In this document: piece by piece, positions 1 through 8,238 of the stretch | How positions within the stretch are numbered: position 1 is the first letter of the stretch | Layout: every line of letters begins with the position of its first letter | NCBI GenBank assembly: GCA_050694175.1 | Contig: JBOGXA010000016.1 | Coordinates: 29,788 to 93,787 of the forward strand | Origin: JBOGXA01 sp050694175 | Lineage (GTDB): Bacteria > Actinomycetota > CADDZG01 > WHSQ01 | DNA length: 64,000 bases | Reading direction: 5' to 3' | The notes under the pieces: model-generated | Seen by the model: only the letters and a program-made list of their open reading frames with translations | Told to the model about the DNA's origin: nothing | The model's database searches: none | Position numbers and translations under genes: made by a program

Positions 1-236
1 ACCTCGTCGAGTGTGGCGCCACCGTCTAGACGTCCGAGTGTGAATGCAAAACCAGAGCTGGTCGTCGCGAGCGCCTTGAACCCGAGCGCCTCCAGGACCC
101 TGGCCGAACCTGCGTCCCATGGGTTGGGGATGATGAACGCCCCGTTTTCGTGCAGCGAGCGGAAGTCCGCTCCTTCTGCTCCTGTGTCGGTTGCAAGACC
201 ACGTCCTCTCCGCGATATCGGGCTCGCTGGTGCCAC
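1..236 (-). CDS. PEP mutase / isocitrate lyase-like protein, N-terminal fragment
   Basis: Only the N-terminal part is present; the gene runs off the left edge. The reverse strand encodes the family signature ENGAFIIPNPWDAGSARVLE followed by a segment reading ALATTSSGFAFTLGRLDGG, which is the first beta strand and loop of the isocitrate lyase/PEP mutase TIM barrel (carbon-carbon or carbon-phosphorus bond lyases). The magnesium-binding and catalytic loop residues lie outside the window, so the substrate cannot be inferred. A GTG at 236 is the likely start, with a GTG at 272 as alternative; a stop in the same frame at 294-296 bounds it. Confident in the family, unsure of the start. Confidence 0.7.
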   Translation of the reverse strand, partial: MAPASPISRRGRGLATDTGAEGADFRSLHENGAFIIPNPWDAGSARVLEALGFKALATTSSGFAFTLGRLDGGATLDE

Positions 237-439
237 CTCAGGCCGACTGGCTCGCGAATATTCTCCCAGCACCTGGTCCGGTCCGTCCGCCGGTTAGGGG
301 CGAACGGGAATCGCTTTCTCGACAGGGCACAACAGGGTTCGAAGTTCGGACGGTTCGGCGGATGCCGTTGTTTCGAAGAGGCCGGCCAGGGGCAACTTAC
401 AAACGACCAGCGAGTGGATTGATGCGGAGGTAGAGAAGA

Positions 440-700
440 ATGATCGGTTTCATCGTGGCGGGACTCATCATTGGCGCCCTTGCCAGACTGATTCGCCCCG
501 GAAGGCAGCATCTCAGTATCGTCGCCACTCTTCTTCTTGGGCTGGCGGGTTCGGTCATCGGCGGGCTGATCGCGAACGCGCTGGGGACGGGTGACATCTT
601 CGAGTTGAACGTGCTTGGGTTTGTTGTTGCAGTCATCGCGGCTGTCTTGCTTATCGGAATCGCCGAGGGAATGATGGGCTCGCGCCGCGGGACCGGCTAA
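440..700 (+). CDS. GlsB/YeaQ/YmgE family small membrane protein
   Basis: An 86-residue very hydrophobic protein with three predicted membrane helices (about residues 2-16, 28-47 and 53-75). It begins MIGFIVAGLIIGALARLI and contains a glycine-rich second helix, the pattern of the transglycosylase-associated (GlsB/YeaQ/YmgE) family. Members are envelope-stress or general-stress proteins; the biochemical role is not settled. It stands alone between two oppositely oriented genes. The 200 bases upstream (237-439) hold no other gene I can see. Confidence 0.85.
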   Translation: MIGFIVAGLIIGALARLIRPGRQHLSIVATLLLGLAGSVIGGLIANALGTGDIFELNVLGFVVAVIAAVLLIGIAEGMMGSRRGTG

Positions 701-826
701 GCGCAGCTATCGAACCTGGTGATGGAAAAGGAAACGCCCAGCGCAAGCGGGATAGACCCGCACGCCGGCACCAGCAGCCGTCCCCACAGCAGCACACCGA
801 ATACACCGCGCCCCGATATCTGCGAG

Positions 827-1684
827 TCAGAGAAGCGCGTCGGCCAGGCGATCGATCTGATCGAGCTCCGAGATTGTCGGATCGAGAATCAATTCGTCGA
901 CTCCGATGTCCTCGAAGCTCTTCGTAACCCCCTTCAGCGCGTCGGGGGTTGTGGGAGCCGATTCTGCGATCCGGTCCGCCCATTCCCCAAGGAAGCCGTA
1001 ATAGTCCTTGAGATATCTCGAGGCCCCTTCGTCTGCATTCGGGCCCAGGGCGAAGTAACTGAGCGCCACCAGGCGCGGCTCGCCCTCGCGCCCAGACTCG
1101 GTCCACGACTTCCGCACCTTCTCGGCGATGGCCGCCATCATGTCCGGTCCCCCGCCCCCGGCCGTGTAGCCGATACCGTATTTGACGGTGCGCTCCACCG
1201 CGTTTTCGGTTGCACCTCCGATCAGGATCGGCACCTCTCGCCCGGGAAGGGGCACGGACGGCTGACCGGTGTCCGAGAGGTGCTCGCCCCGCCACACCCT
1301 GCCCATGACCTCGATCTGGTGGTCAAGGCGCGAACCGCGAGTATGGAAGCCGTCGCCGACGGCGGCGAAGTCATCTTGGCGGCCACCGACCGCGACACCC
1401 AGCGTCAGTCGCCCGCCCGACAACCGGTCCACCGACGCCGCCTCCTTCGCCAGCAGGACTTCATCGCGCAACGGGGCTATCAGGATGTTGGTCGCCAGGC
1501 CGATACGCTCGGTCACGGCTGCGGCGGCGGCGAGCGAGATCAGAGAGTCGTAACTCGGGTACACGATTCGGTCGATGGTGGCCAAGGACGAGAAGCCGAC
1601 CGCCTCGGCACGCCGGGCCCACTCAACGAGCGTGGTCCCCTCGGTATCCGGTACGGGGTTGGGAAGACCGATACCGATCTGCAT
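827..1684 (-). CDS. LLM-class flavin/F420-type oxidoreductase
   Basis: A 285-residue luciferase-like TIM-barrel protein. It opens MQIGIGLPNPVP and has the segment IGLATNILIAPLRDEVLLAKEAASVD, here cited only as residues roughly 60-85, followed by LSGGRLTLGVAVGG, both typical of luciferase-like monooxygenases. Many actinobacterial members use coenzyme F420 or FMN, but the cofactor cannot be told from sequence alone. The start at 1684 is preferred over longer readings because AAGGAG lies just upstream on this strand. It is transcribed divergently from the methyltransferase at 1886. Substrate unknown. Confidence 0.85.
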   Translation of the reverse strand: MQIGIGLPNPVPDTEGTTLVEWARRAEAVGFSSLATIDRIVYPSYDSLISLAAAAAVTERIGLATNILIAPLRDEVLLAKEAASVDRLSGGRLTLGVAVGGRQDDFAAVGDGFHTRGSRLDHQIEVMGRVWRGEHLSDTGQPSVPLPGREVPILIGGATENAVERTVKYGIGYTAGGGGPDMMAAIAEKVRKSWTESGREGEPRLVALSYFALGPNADEGASRYLKDYYGFLGEWADRIAESAPTTPDALKGVTKSFEDIGVDELILDPTISELDQIDRLADALL

Positions 1685-1885
1685 GTCACCACTCCTTTGC
1701 TTGCCCGCTCCACGGGGACAACCGACGCCGCCGGGTTCGATTCCCACAGACCAGTGTGCCGAGAGGGCGCAGGGTTACGCAATTTGTAACTCAGCGCCCT
1801 CTCGGTCTCTAGTGGGGGCCCGGTCGATGCGCTCGTGAATGGCACCCGAGCTCGAGGCGGGCTTTGTCGGGGGAGAATCGGGGCA

Positions 1886-2653
1886 ATGGGTCGTTCCCGC
1901 TTCGAAGCAGAGTTCGGCCGCTACGCGGCGTGGGTCGTCGATGCGATCCAGAGCATCGGTTTCGCCGACCGCGTACCTGCTGCCTGTCGAGGGACCGGAA
2001 ACCCCTTTCTTCTCCAGCATCTTGCGGCGCCTCTCGGGATCGGCCACGGGTCTGCGGTGCTCGACGTCGGAGTGGGCCTCGGCGGGCCGGGAGCCTGGTT
2101 GCTTCGCCGGCACGCGTGCAGGGTGGTCGGCGTCGACATCATGATCGAGGAAGCTCGCGGCGCCCGGCGGCTGTTTCCGGAGATCAACGTCGCGGTTGCT
2201 TCCACGCGAGCGCTGCCCTTTAGGGATCGAAGCTTCGATGCCGCATGGGCCCTGGGCGTGATCGAAATGATCGCGGACAAGCGGCGCGCCTTTCAGGAGA
2301 TCGTCCGGGTCTTGGTCCCGGGCGCCAGGGTGGTGCTCTACGATTTCGTGGCAACCGAATCGACCCTGAAAAATCCCCCTGCGGCGAGCCGCTTCGAGCC
2401 CGCGGGGGATATCGCCGGGAAACTTCAAGACTCGGGCCTGGATCTGCTACAGACCACTGCGGTCCCTGCGCTAACACCTGCCCCCGACGATTGGCGAGCC
2501 GCGATGAGGCGGGTGCGAGAACGCGTAGAGGAGGAACACGGCGGAGATCGGCGACTCAGCATGGCCGAGGAGGGGCGGAAGAGTTTTAATCGCCTGAGGC
2601 GCTCCGGATCCATCCAGGAGTGGGAGTTCATCGCCGAGAAACCCAGAGGATGA
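1886..2653 (+). CDS. Class I SAM-dependent methyltransferase
   Basis: A 255-residue Rossmann-fold methyltransferase. Motif I is VLDVGVGLGGPGAWLL, followed by VVGVDIM (acidic residue binding the SAM ribose) and LPFRDRSFDAAWALGVIEM, the motif IV region. It resembles small-molecule methyltransferases of the UbiE/ubiquinone or sarcosine type. The start at 1886 is chosen for the GGGAG nine bases upstream; a longer reading from 1835 adds an Arg/Gly-rich stretch without homology. It overlaps the next gene by an ATGA, so the two are probably cotranslated. Substrate unknown. Confidence 0.8.
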   Translation: MGRSRFEAEFGRYAAWVVDAIQSIGFADRVPAACRGTGNPFLLQHLAAPLGIGHGSAVLDVGVGLGGPGAWLLRRHACRVVGVDIMIEEARGARRLFPEINVAVASTRALPFRDRSFDAAWALGVIEMIADKRRAFQEIVRVLVPGARVVLYDFVATESTLKNPPAASRFEPAGDIAGKLQDSGLDLLQTTAVPALTPAPDDWRAAMRRVRERVEEEHGGDRRLSMAEEGRKSFNRLRRSGSIQEWEFIAEKPRG

Positions 2654-2976
2654 CCGATCTCGACAAGGAGCATCCGCACGAGTATCCATCCGGCACCCCA
2701 CCCATGTCGGACGACGAGGCGGCCGTTCTCGCGCGCCAGGTTCCCGGGTGGCGGCTTGACGATCGATCGCTCGTGCGGGACTTTGAGTTCCGCAACTTCC
2801 AGGAAGCCTTTTCGTTTCTGTGCCGCGTCGCTTTGCTCGCGGAAGCCAACAGCCACCATCCGGACATCCATAACTCGTGGAACAGCGTGACGTTGAAGTT
2901 CTTCACTCACACGGCTGAGGGGCTAACACGCAACGACTTCATCATGGCGGCCAAGATCAATCGTTTTGCGAGCTGA
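2650..2976 (+). CDS. 4a-hydroxytetrahydrobiopterin dehydratase (PCD family)
   Basis: A 108-residue homologue of pterin-4a-carbinolamine dehydratase, which removes water from 4a-hydroxytetrahydropterin after aromatic amino acid hydroxylation. The family signature is clear: AEANSHHPDIHNSWNSV, including the paired histidines and the following HxD/N pattern, then LTRNDFIMAAKIN at the C-terminus. Start overlaps the stop of the upstream methyltransferase (ATGA). No aromatic hydroxylase is in the window, so it may act in pterin recycling for another enzyme or, as proposed for some members, in molybdopterin metabolism; that is inference. Confidence 0.88.
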   Translation: MTDLDKEHPHEYPSGTPPMSDDEAAVLARQVPGWRLDDRSLVRDFEFRNFQEAFSFLCRVALLAEANSHHPDIHNSWNSVTLKFFTHTAEGLTRNDFIMAAKINRFAS

Positions 2977-3013
2977 ACCCCTGGGATCACCACTCCGACG
3001 GTAGGGTTCTTGC

Positions 3014-3658
3014 GTGTCCCGGTGCGGTGACGTCTACCAAAACAGCGTGACGGGCGAGTATTGCGTCGTCCTCCGAGGGACGGAGGATCGCGGTGACGGT
3101 CCGGGGATCGTCCACCTGGTTGCGAGGCCGGGGGCCGCGGTGGTGGGTGAGCACATCCATCCGATGATCGAGGAGCGATTCAAGGTGATCAGCGGCCACC
3201 TCTCTGCGACCGTCGGCAACGAGAAGTTCGAGCTCGAGGCAGGGGAGGAAGCAGTTGTTGCTGCCGGAGTGGCTCACGACTGGTGGAACGCGAGCGACAC
3301 CGAGGAAGCCCATGTCGTGGTCGAGCTCCGCGAGACGGTCCCGGGATCGGATCCGGTTCGCTTCGAGCTCCTGATCGGCACGCTATTCGGGCTCGCCAAC
3401 GATGGAAAGGTCGACCGCAAGGGGAGGCCGAAACCGCTACAGGCGGCCGTTATCGCCAAGGAGTTCGACGACGTCGTTCGTTTCACGAAACCCCCGCGGC
3501 CGGTTCAGCGCGTGCTCATCTCGCTTCTGGCACCGCTCGGAAGGCTGCGCGGATACCGCGGTGCTTACCCCGAGTACAGCCACCCCCACGCGCGCACGGA
3601 GCCCGACCCGCGGGCGCTCGCCGCCGCAGGGCTGGGCCCGGGCGACCGGAAGGGTTGA
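3014..3658 (+). CDS. Cupin-domain protein
   Basis: A 214-residue protein whose first 110 residues form a single conserved cupin barrel. The metal-binding motif is visible as GEHIHPMIEERFKVISG (His, His, Glu) and the second motif as AGVAHDWWNAS. The C-terminal half is Arg/Pro-rich with an amphipathic segment near VQRVLISLLAPLGRLRGY, possibly membrane-associated. GTG start. Function unknown: cupins include dioxygenases, isomerases and binding proteins. Its stop codon is embedded in the left arm of a hairpin shared with the convergent GNAT gene. Confidence 0.75.
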   Translation: MSRCGDVYQNSVTGEYCVVLRGTEDRGDGPGIVHLVARPGAAVVGEHIHPMIEERFKVISGHLSATVGNEKFELEAGEEAVVAAGVAHDWWNASDTEEAHVVVELRETVPGSDPVRFELLIGTLFGLANDGKVDRKGRPKPLQAAVIAKEFDDVVRFTKPPRPVQRVLISLLAPLGRLRGYRGAYPEYSHPHARTEPDPRALAAAGLGPGDRKG

Positions 3659-3689
3659 CAAGAAGGGACAGCAGCCCCGTCTTGTCAAC
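3654..3689. terminator. Bidirectional hairpin between convergent genes
   Basis: A perfect 10-bp inverted repeat, GTTGACAAGA (3654-3663) and TCTTGTCAAC (3680-3689), with a 16-base loop. The stop codon of the cupin gene (3656-3658) and that of the GNAT gene (3685-3687, other strand) both sit inside the arms. There is no U tract, so it may act as a Rho-assisted or mRNA-stabilising end rather than a classic intrinsic terminator. Confidence 0.6.
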
Positions 3690-4179
3690 GAGTTCGGAGA
3701 ACGAGAACGAGCGCCTCAACGTCCTCTTCGTTGTGCTCGCTGTCGAGCGAGAACCCACACTTCTCCAGAACGCGGATGGAGCCAACGTTGTGTTTGACGA
3801 CGTACGCGTAGAGAGGCCGAGTCCTTTCGTACTCGAGAAACTCCGAGAGCGCAGCAGTGGCGATGCCCTTACCCCAGTGACTCTTGCCGATCCAGTAGCC
3901 GACCTCACGCCGGTCGTCTTGCTCCCAGCTAACGATGTTCCCGGCGATCCCTCCGTCGAAAAGGATCGTCTTCGTGACGACGGTTTGATCGGCCAGGATC
4001 TTGTGCCAGTGGGCCATGTGAGCGTCATTGTCGCGGGCGGGGAACGCGGCCATGCGGGTCGCGTCCGGATCGAGTTGCTGCTCGAAGAAGATCTGGAGGT
4101 CGCTCTCGGTCACATCCCTAAGCGATACCCCACTTGAAGCTCCGAGCGCCGATTCGGCCACTCTCACATCCTGCCTCAT
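3685..4179 (-). CDS. GNAT-family N-acetyltransferase
   Basis: A 164-residue acetyl-CoA-dependent acyltransferase of the RimJ/RimL-like type. Visible elements are VSLRDVTESDLQIFFEQQ at the N-terminus, the beta-bulge VGYWIGKSHWGKGIATAAL with the pyrophosphate loop, and NVGSIRVLEKCGF, the conserved Asn and C-terminal motif. The start at 4179 lies 2 bases after the stop of the antiporter gene, so the two form an operon. Substrate (protein N-terminus, amino acid or antibiotic) cannot be inferred. Confidence 0.85.
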   Translation of the reverse strand: MRQDVRVAESALGASSGVSLRDVTESDLQIFFEQQLDPDATRMAAFPARDNDAHMAHWHKILADQTVVTKTILFDGGIAGNIVSWEQDDRREVGYWIGKSHWGKGIATAALSEFLEYERTRPLYAYVVKHNVGSIRVLEKCGFSLDSEHNEEDVEALVLVLRTR

Positions 4180-4181
4180 CA

Positions 4182-5765
4182 CTAGATCTCGAGGCGCGAA
4201 TCCTCCAAATCGAGATCGCGCTCGACGCGGTGCATCACGTCGTTGCTGATCGCACCCTCGTTTCGGAGCCGGACGATCGCGCGCCGTTGGGCCTCGAGCA
4301 GCTCGCGTATCACCCGCTGGTAGGCCAACGACCGCTCCTCGTAGCCGGCGTCCTCGACGAGACCGGCCCGCGCCGATAAACGCCGGCGTCGGAACTCGTA
4401 CAGGCCTCGTAGGCGGTCGATCGTGTCCTCGCGGGTCCACTCCTCATGCCCAAGGTCCTCAAGCCGCGCCAGTGCCGCGTCCGTTGCTCCGAGGCGTGCC
4501 CGCAACTCCTCCTGTTCGTCGGCCTCGTCGCCGGGCACCCGAAGTCTGCGGATGAGCGTGGGCAGCGTAAGGCCCTGGACGACAAGGGTTGCAAAGATGA
4601 CGGCAAAGGTGAGGAAGATGATGAGGTTACGCTCCGGGAAGGGTTCTCCCGACGTTGCTTCGAGGGGCAACGCCAGCGCGGCCGCGAGCGAGACCGCCCC
4701 GCGCATCCCGCTCCACCCCACGACCACGCGATCCCGCGCGCCGGCTCGGCGGGCGAGCTGCGCGGGGCGTCGATCGAGCGCTCTGACGATGTAAGGCACG
4801 GTGAACTGCCACGCGACGCGTACGCCGATCACCACGGCGACGACCACTAAGGCCAGGCCGAGAAGCGTGGCGAAGGACCGCTCGGTGACGCCGGTCAGGA
4901 TGGGGTGGAGCTGCAGGCCGACGAGCATGAACAGCGATGCGTTGAGTAGGTAAGCGAGGACCTCCCAGAACGAGAACCCCAACAGCCGAGTCGCGGCCGA
5001 AGCAAGCTCGGGCGCCCGCCAGCCGACGTAGAGGCCGGCGGTCACGGCCGCGAGGACACCCGAGACCCCGGCCCCCTCCGCGGGCAGATAGGCCGCGTAG
5101 CCGGTCACGAGCGTGACAACGATCTCGATCGGCGGATCGTCCAGCCGGCGGCGGACCTCGGCGACGAGCCAGCCCACCACGAGGCCGATTGCCACGCCCC
5201 CAGCCGTGCTCGCAACGAATCGCAAACCCGCCTCCCACGCGACAAAGCCGCCCCCGACCACGGCGCCAACCGCGATTCGATAGGCGACCAACGCGGTGGC
5301 GTCGTTGACGAGAGACTCCCCCTCGAGAAGCATGACTATGCGGCGAGAAACGCCCAGCCGGCGCGCTATCGCGGTAGCGGCAAGTGGGTCTGTGGGGGAG
5401 ACGATCGCTCCGAGCGCGAACGCCGCTGCCCAGGGGAGCCCGTCGATGAGGGTGTGCGCGGTAACTGCAACCCCGAACATTGTAGTTAGCACCAGCCCGA
5501 TCGCCAGCAAGGAGATGGCGCGCAGGTCGGCGCGAAACTCGCGGGGCGAGGAGAAGAACGCGGTGTAGTACAGGAGGGGAGGAAGGAACAGGACGAGGAC
5601 CAGGTCGGGAGGCAGCTCGAGCTCAGGGAGCCCGGGCACGAACCCGATCACCAAGCCCCCGAGCACGAGCAGGATCGGGTAGGGAACGTCAATCGCGCGC
5701 GCCACAACGCTGAGCGCGGCCACGACCACGACCAGCGCCAGGACCAGAAGCTCAACCTCGTGCAC
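4182..5765 (-). CDS. NhaP-type Na+/H+ antiporter (CPA1 family)
   Basis: A 527-residue membrane protein with about 12 hydrophobic helices in residues 1-410, followed by a hydrophilic helical tail of about 115 residues. Family signatures include VSPTDPLAA (the ion-binding ND/TD-type motif of CPA1), LEGESLVNDATALV and GWSGMRGAVSLAAAL. It would exchange cytoplasmic sodium or potassium for protons, supporting pH and salt homeostasis. The soluble tail contains ERDLDLEDSR and is probably regulatory. GTG start with GGAG upstream. It is cotranscribed with the GNAT gene two bases downstream. Confidence 0.92.
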   Translation of the reverse strand: MHEVELLVLALVVVVAALSVVARAIDVPYPILLVLGGLVIGFVPGLPELELPPDLVLVLFLPPLLYYTAFFSSPREFRADLRAISLLAIGLVLTTMFGVAVTAHTLIDGLPWAAAFALGAIVSPTDPLAATAIARRLGVSRRIVMLLEGESLVNDATALVAYRIAVGAVVGGGFVAWEAGLRFVASTAGGVAIGLVVGWLVAEVRRRLDDPPIEIVVTLVTGYAAYLPAEGAGVSGVLAAVTAGLYVGWRAPELASAATRLLGFSFWEVLAYLLNASLFMLVGLQLHPILTGVTERSFATLLGLALVVVAVVIGVRVAWQFTVPYIVRALDRRPAQLARRAGARDRVVVGWSGMRGAVSLAAALALPLEATSGEPFPERNLIIFLTFAVIFATLVVQGLTLPTLIRRLRVPGDEADEQEELRARLGATDAALARLEDLGHEEWTREDTIDRLRGLYEFRRRRLSARAGLVEDAGYEERSLAYQRVIRELLEAQRRAIVRLRNEGAISNDVMHRVERDLDLEDSRLEI

Positions 5766-5853
5766 AGGTCACCCCGACTCCATTACCTCATGTAGAGCAG
5801 ATGATAGGGATCGAGGTCCCGTCGTACCGGAGAGCCAGGAAAAGGAGGACGCC

Positions 5854-6195
5854 GTGGACGTGCAAACGGTGATCGGAGAAGCTCGAGAGGCCATGACCGT
5901 GAGGCGGGTCTTCGGGGAGCCGCTCGAGAGGAACGGGGTCACCGTGATCCCGGCCGCATTCGTAAGGGGCGGGGCCGGGGGCGGTGGCGGGGAAGAATCC
6001 GGCGGTGCCGGGCGAGGAGAGGGGAGTGGGTTTGGCTTGTCCGCCAGGCCGGTCGGTGCTTACGTCATAAAGGGGGAGGTCGTGCAGTGGCAGCCGGCCG
6101 TTGATGTGACCCGAATCGTTCTCGGCTCGCAGCTCGTAGCGATTGTCGCCCTGCTCACGGTGCGGGCGGTCGCCCGGGCTCGGCGCGGGAGGTAG
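5854..6195 (+). CDS. GerW/YtfJ-family protein
   Basis: A 113-residue protein. It has the family layout: an N-terminal beta segment with VFGEPLERNGVTVIPAA, a long glycine-rich linker, GFGLSARPVGAYVI, and a C-terminal hydrophobic helix (LGSQLVAIVALLTVRAV). In Bacillus the relative YtfJ is a spore germination protein, but members are widespread in non-sporulating actinobacteria, where the function is unknown. The GTG start is fixed by AAGGAGG seven to eight bases upstream. No other sporulation gene is near, so a spore role should not be assumed. Confidence 0.85.
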   Translation: MDVQTVIGEAREAMTVRRVFGEPLERNGVTVIPAAFVRGGAGGGGGEESGGAGRGEGSGFGLSARPVGAYVIKGEVVQWQPAVDVTRIVLGSQLVAIVALLTVRAVARARRGR

Positions 6196-6228
6196 CTCGG
6201 AAGCGCTGGCGCCCCGCGACCAGCGGGC

Positions 6229-6957
6229 CTATCGCTCGGGGCGGGGAACGATGTCCTTGATCTTCTTTGCCGGCACTCCTCCGACGATCGTGTGGCTCGG
6301 GACGTCCTTGGTAACCACGGAGTTCGCGCCGACTATGCACCGGTCGCCGATGGTCACCCCCGCCATGATGGCGACGTTGAAGCCGAGCAGGCAATCGGAA
6401 CCAATCGCGACGGGCGCGAGTGTCCGCCCGGCGTGAAGGAGCGGCCTCGAGAAATCCCCGTAGTCGTGACCGTGGGTTTCGATAAGCGCGCCGGCGGCCA
6501 CCATCGTGTAGTCGCCGATGGTGAGCGCCGTCCGGTCGTCGAGCATCACGTCTCGATTTATAAAGACTTCGTCGCCCAGCTCTATGTTGCGCCCGGAGCT
6601 GAACAAGACATTGTGATGAATGACGACATCCGCACCGCATCGCTTGAAAACGCGTTGGGCCAAGATTCGTCGGATCCTGATGGCAAAGTCCTGCATCATC
6701 GCGGCCGGGGTACGGTCGAACATGCGCCAGAACATCACATAGTAGAGATCTGACTCCTCGGCTAACTTCTGGTCGGTTCCCTTGAAGGGATCGTCGGCAA
6801 GCTGAAGCTCGCCCGAGCTCAGGAACCGCTGGCACATCCGAGCTACCTTGTCGAAGAACGCACCGCCCTGACCGACAAGCCGATCGGTCGCGACCAGGTC
6901 GGAAAACTCCTCGAGCAATTCGTCTTCCTGACTCGATGGCGTCACGGTCCCGCTCAC
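6229..6957 (-). CDS. Left-handed beta-helix acyltransferase
   Basis: A 242-residue protein whose second half (about residues 105-235) consists of hexapeptide repeats ending VAIMAGVTIGDRCIVGANSV and IVGGVPAKKIKDI, the pattern of maltose/galactoside O-acetyltransferases and related enzymes. The catalytic histidine is likely in ETHGHDYGDFSRP. The N-terminal ~100 residues are helical and of unknown role. GTG start. It follows a glycosyltransferase on the same strand (47-base gap), so it may decorate the same surface glycan; that link is inferred from position only. Confidence 0.8.
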   Translation of the reverse strand: MSGTVTPSSQEDELLEEFSDLVATDRLVGQGGAFFDKVARMCQRFLSSGELQLADDPFKGTDQKLAEESDLYYVMFWRMFDRTPAAMMQDFAIRIRRILAQRVFKRCGADVVIHHNVLFSSGRNIELGDEVFINRDVMLDDRTALTIGDYTMVAAGALIETHGHDYGDFSRPLLHAGRTLAPVAIGSDCLLGFNVAIMAGVTIGDRCIVGANSVVTKDVPSHTIVGGVPAKKIKDIVPRPER

Positions 6958-7004
6958 CCCTTCCTACCGGTGCCAGCATGCTTCCCCTGTGGAGATCCGT
7001 CCGA

Positions 7005-7766
7005 TCAATTCTTAGAAGTCGATGGCACCGACCCGCCGGCTTCTCTGAGCTCCACGGTCTTCTTGCGTATCGTCCCAAGGTACTGGGCCATAACCGAAAG
7101 CCGCCCCACAAAGGGGCCGCGATGCACGCCCATCTTTGAGGACCCCTCCAGGTAGACCCTCTGCACCGGCACCTCGATCACCCGGAGCCGCTGAATGGCT
7201 GCATCGAAGATCGCTTCCAGTTCACTCTGATAGCCGTTGCCCCGAAAGCGGACGTGATCGAGGGCCTCGCGACTGAAACATCGGTACCCACAGAAGGGAT
7301 CGGTGTGCGGTGTATCGACAACTCGTTTGAGGTAGGCGACTACGGCCTCCTTAACAAGATAGCGGTTGAGGGGCGCAGCCCCGCGTGCACGATCGTTCGC
7401 GTAACGGCTCCCGAGGGCAATGTCGCAACTCCCCGCCATCACCGGGCCTACGAGGTGTGCAAGATCGACTGGATCATGCTGGCCGTCACCATCCATGGTC
7501 ACGAGGTAGTCGAATCCGAGTTCGGCCGCATGCGCAAGGCCGGCTTTGAGGGCGGCCCCCTTGCCACGATTGACCGGCAAGGACACCACGATGGCGCCGC
7601 TCATTCGGGCGACGGTGACCGAGTCGTCGGTGGAGCCGTCATCCGCCACGATCGTCGTAACCGATAAACCGAGGACGTGTGTGGGGATGGAAGGGAGCAG
7701 GGCTCTCAGCCGAGAGGCCTCGTTGAAGACGGGAATGATGATTGTAATCATGGCCCGTGCGAACAT
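7005..7766 (-). CDS. Family 2 glycosyltransferase (dolichol-phosphate mannosyltransferase-like)
   Basis: A 253-residue GT-A fold enzyme. Visible motifs: IIIPVFNEASRL at the N-terminus, VADDGSTDDSV (nucleotide-sugar binding), VTMDGDGQHDP (metal-binding DxD region) and GNGYQSELEAIF near the acceptor site. There is no C-terminal membrane anchor, so it resembles the soluble DPM1-type subgroup that transfers a sugar to a polyprenyl phosphate. The start at 7766 is supported by GAAGG eight bases upstream; an internal ATG at 7751 is possible. Donor and acceptor are not determinable. Confidence 0.85.
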   Translation of the reverse strand: MFARAMITIIIPVFNEASRLRALLPSIPTHVLGLSVTTIVADDGSTDDSVTVARMSGAIVVSLPVNRGKGAALKAGLAHAAELGFDYLVTMDGDGQHDPVDLAHLVGPVMAGSCDIALGSRYANDRARGAAPLNRYLVKEAVVAYLKRVVDTPHTDPFCGYRCFSREALDHVRFRGNGYQSELEAIFDAAIQRLRVIEVPVQRVYLEGSSKMGVHRGPFVGRLSVMAQYLGTIRKKTVELREAGGSVPSTSKN

Positions 7767-7839
7767 GATCGTGCCTTCTCACCGACACCGCAAGGACCGA
7801 AGGGCAGCGGTTCAGGGACGCGGGCCCGGGGGTACCGTG

Positions 7840-8238
7840 ATGAGCGCCAGACCCGCCACTTTGCTTCTCTCAGCGAACGGGACGCTGGAGGGTTCGACCG
7901 GCTGCCGGAAGCTGCGCGGCAAGTGGGTCGAGAGGGAGGCGCAGATCGTCGCTACGAGATTGACGGCGACGGGACATTGCCCTCAAGCAGAGAAACCCCA
8001 GGACGCTCATGTTGTTGGGGTTCTCGGCGACGGCTTTACCGCAGACGTCCAAGGTCGGGAACTCACGATCTTCAGTGCCCGCGGTGGTAGCGGCCTGACT
8101 ATCGCGCTAGATAGAAGCGAATCACCAGCACCCTCTCGCTATGTAATGTGCTTTTGTGACAAGAGGATCGCCATCCAAGAAATCTTCCGGTGCGTTGCGC
8201 GATGCCCGAAAAAACCGGCGCGCCTGGGATGCGGATAG
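7840..8238 (+). CDS. Possible META/HslJ-like domain protein
   Basis: The forward frame reads LLLSANGTLEGSTGCRKLRG, then HCPQ and a segment ending GRELTIFSARGGSGLTI. This matches the course of META/HslJ domains: strand, glycine-rich turn with GxTGC, then a cysteine-containing strand and a final strand. No signal peptide is visible and no ribosome site is clear for the ATG at 7840; the frame remains open upstream, antisense to the glycosyltransferase gene. The last 80 bases overlap the next methyltransferase. It may be a truncated or frameshifted gene. Moderate to low confidence. Confidence 0.4.
   Translation: MSARPATLLLSANGTLEGSTGCRKLRGKWVEREAQIVATRLTATGHCPQAEKPQDAHVVGVLGDGFTADVQGRELTIFSARGGSGLTIALDRSESPAPSRYVMCFCDKRIAIQEIFRCVARCPKKPARLGCG

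Noticed and set aside
719..1789. Long open frame on the plus strand opposite the F420-type oxidoreductase
   Set aside because: It is the antisense shadow of a clear luciferase-like gene and has no recognisable motif.
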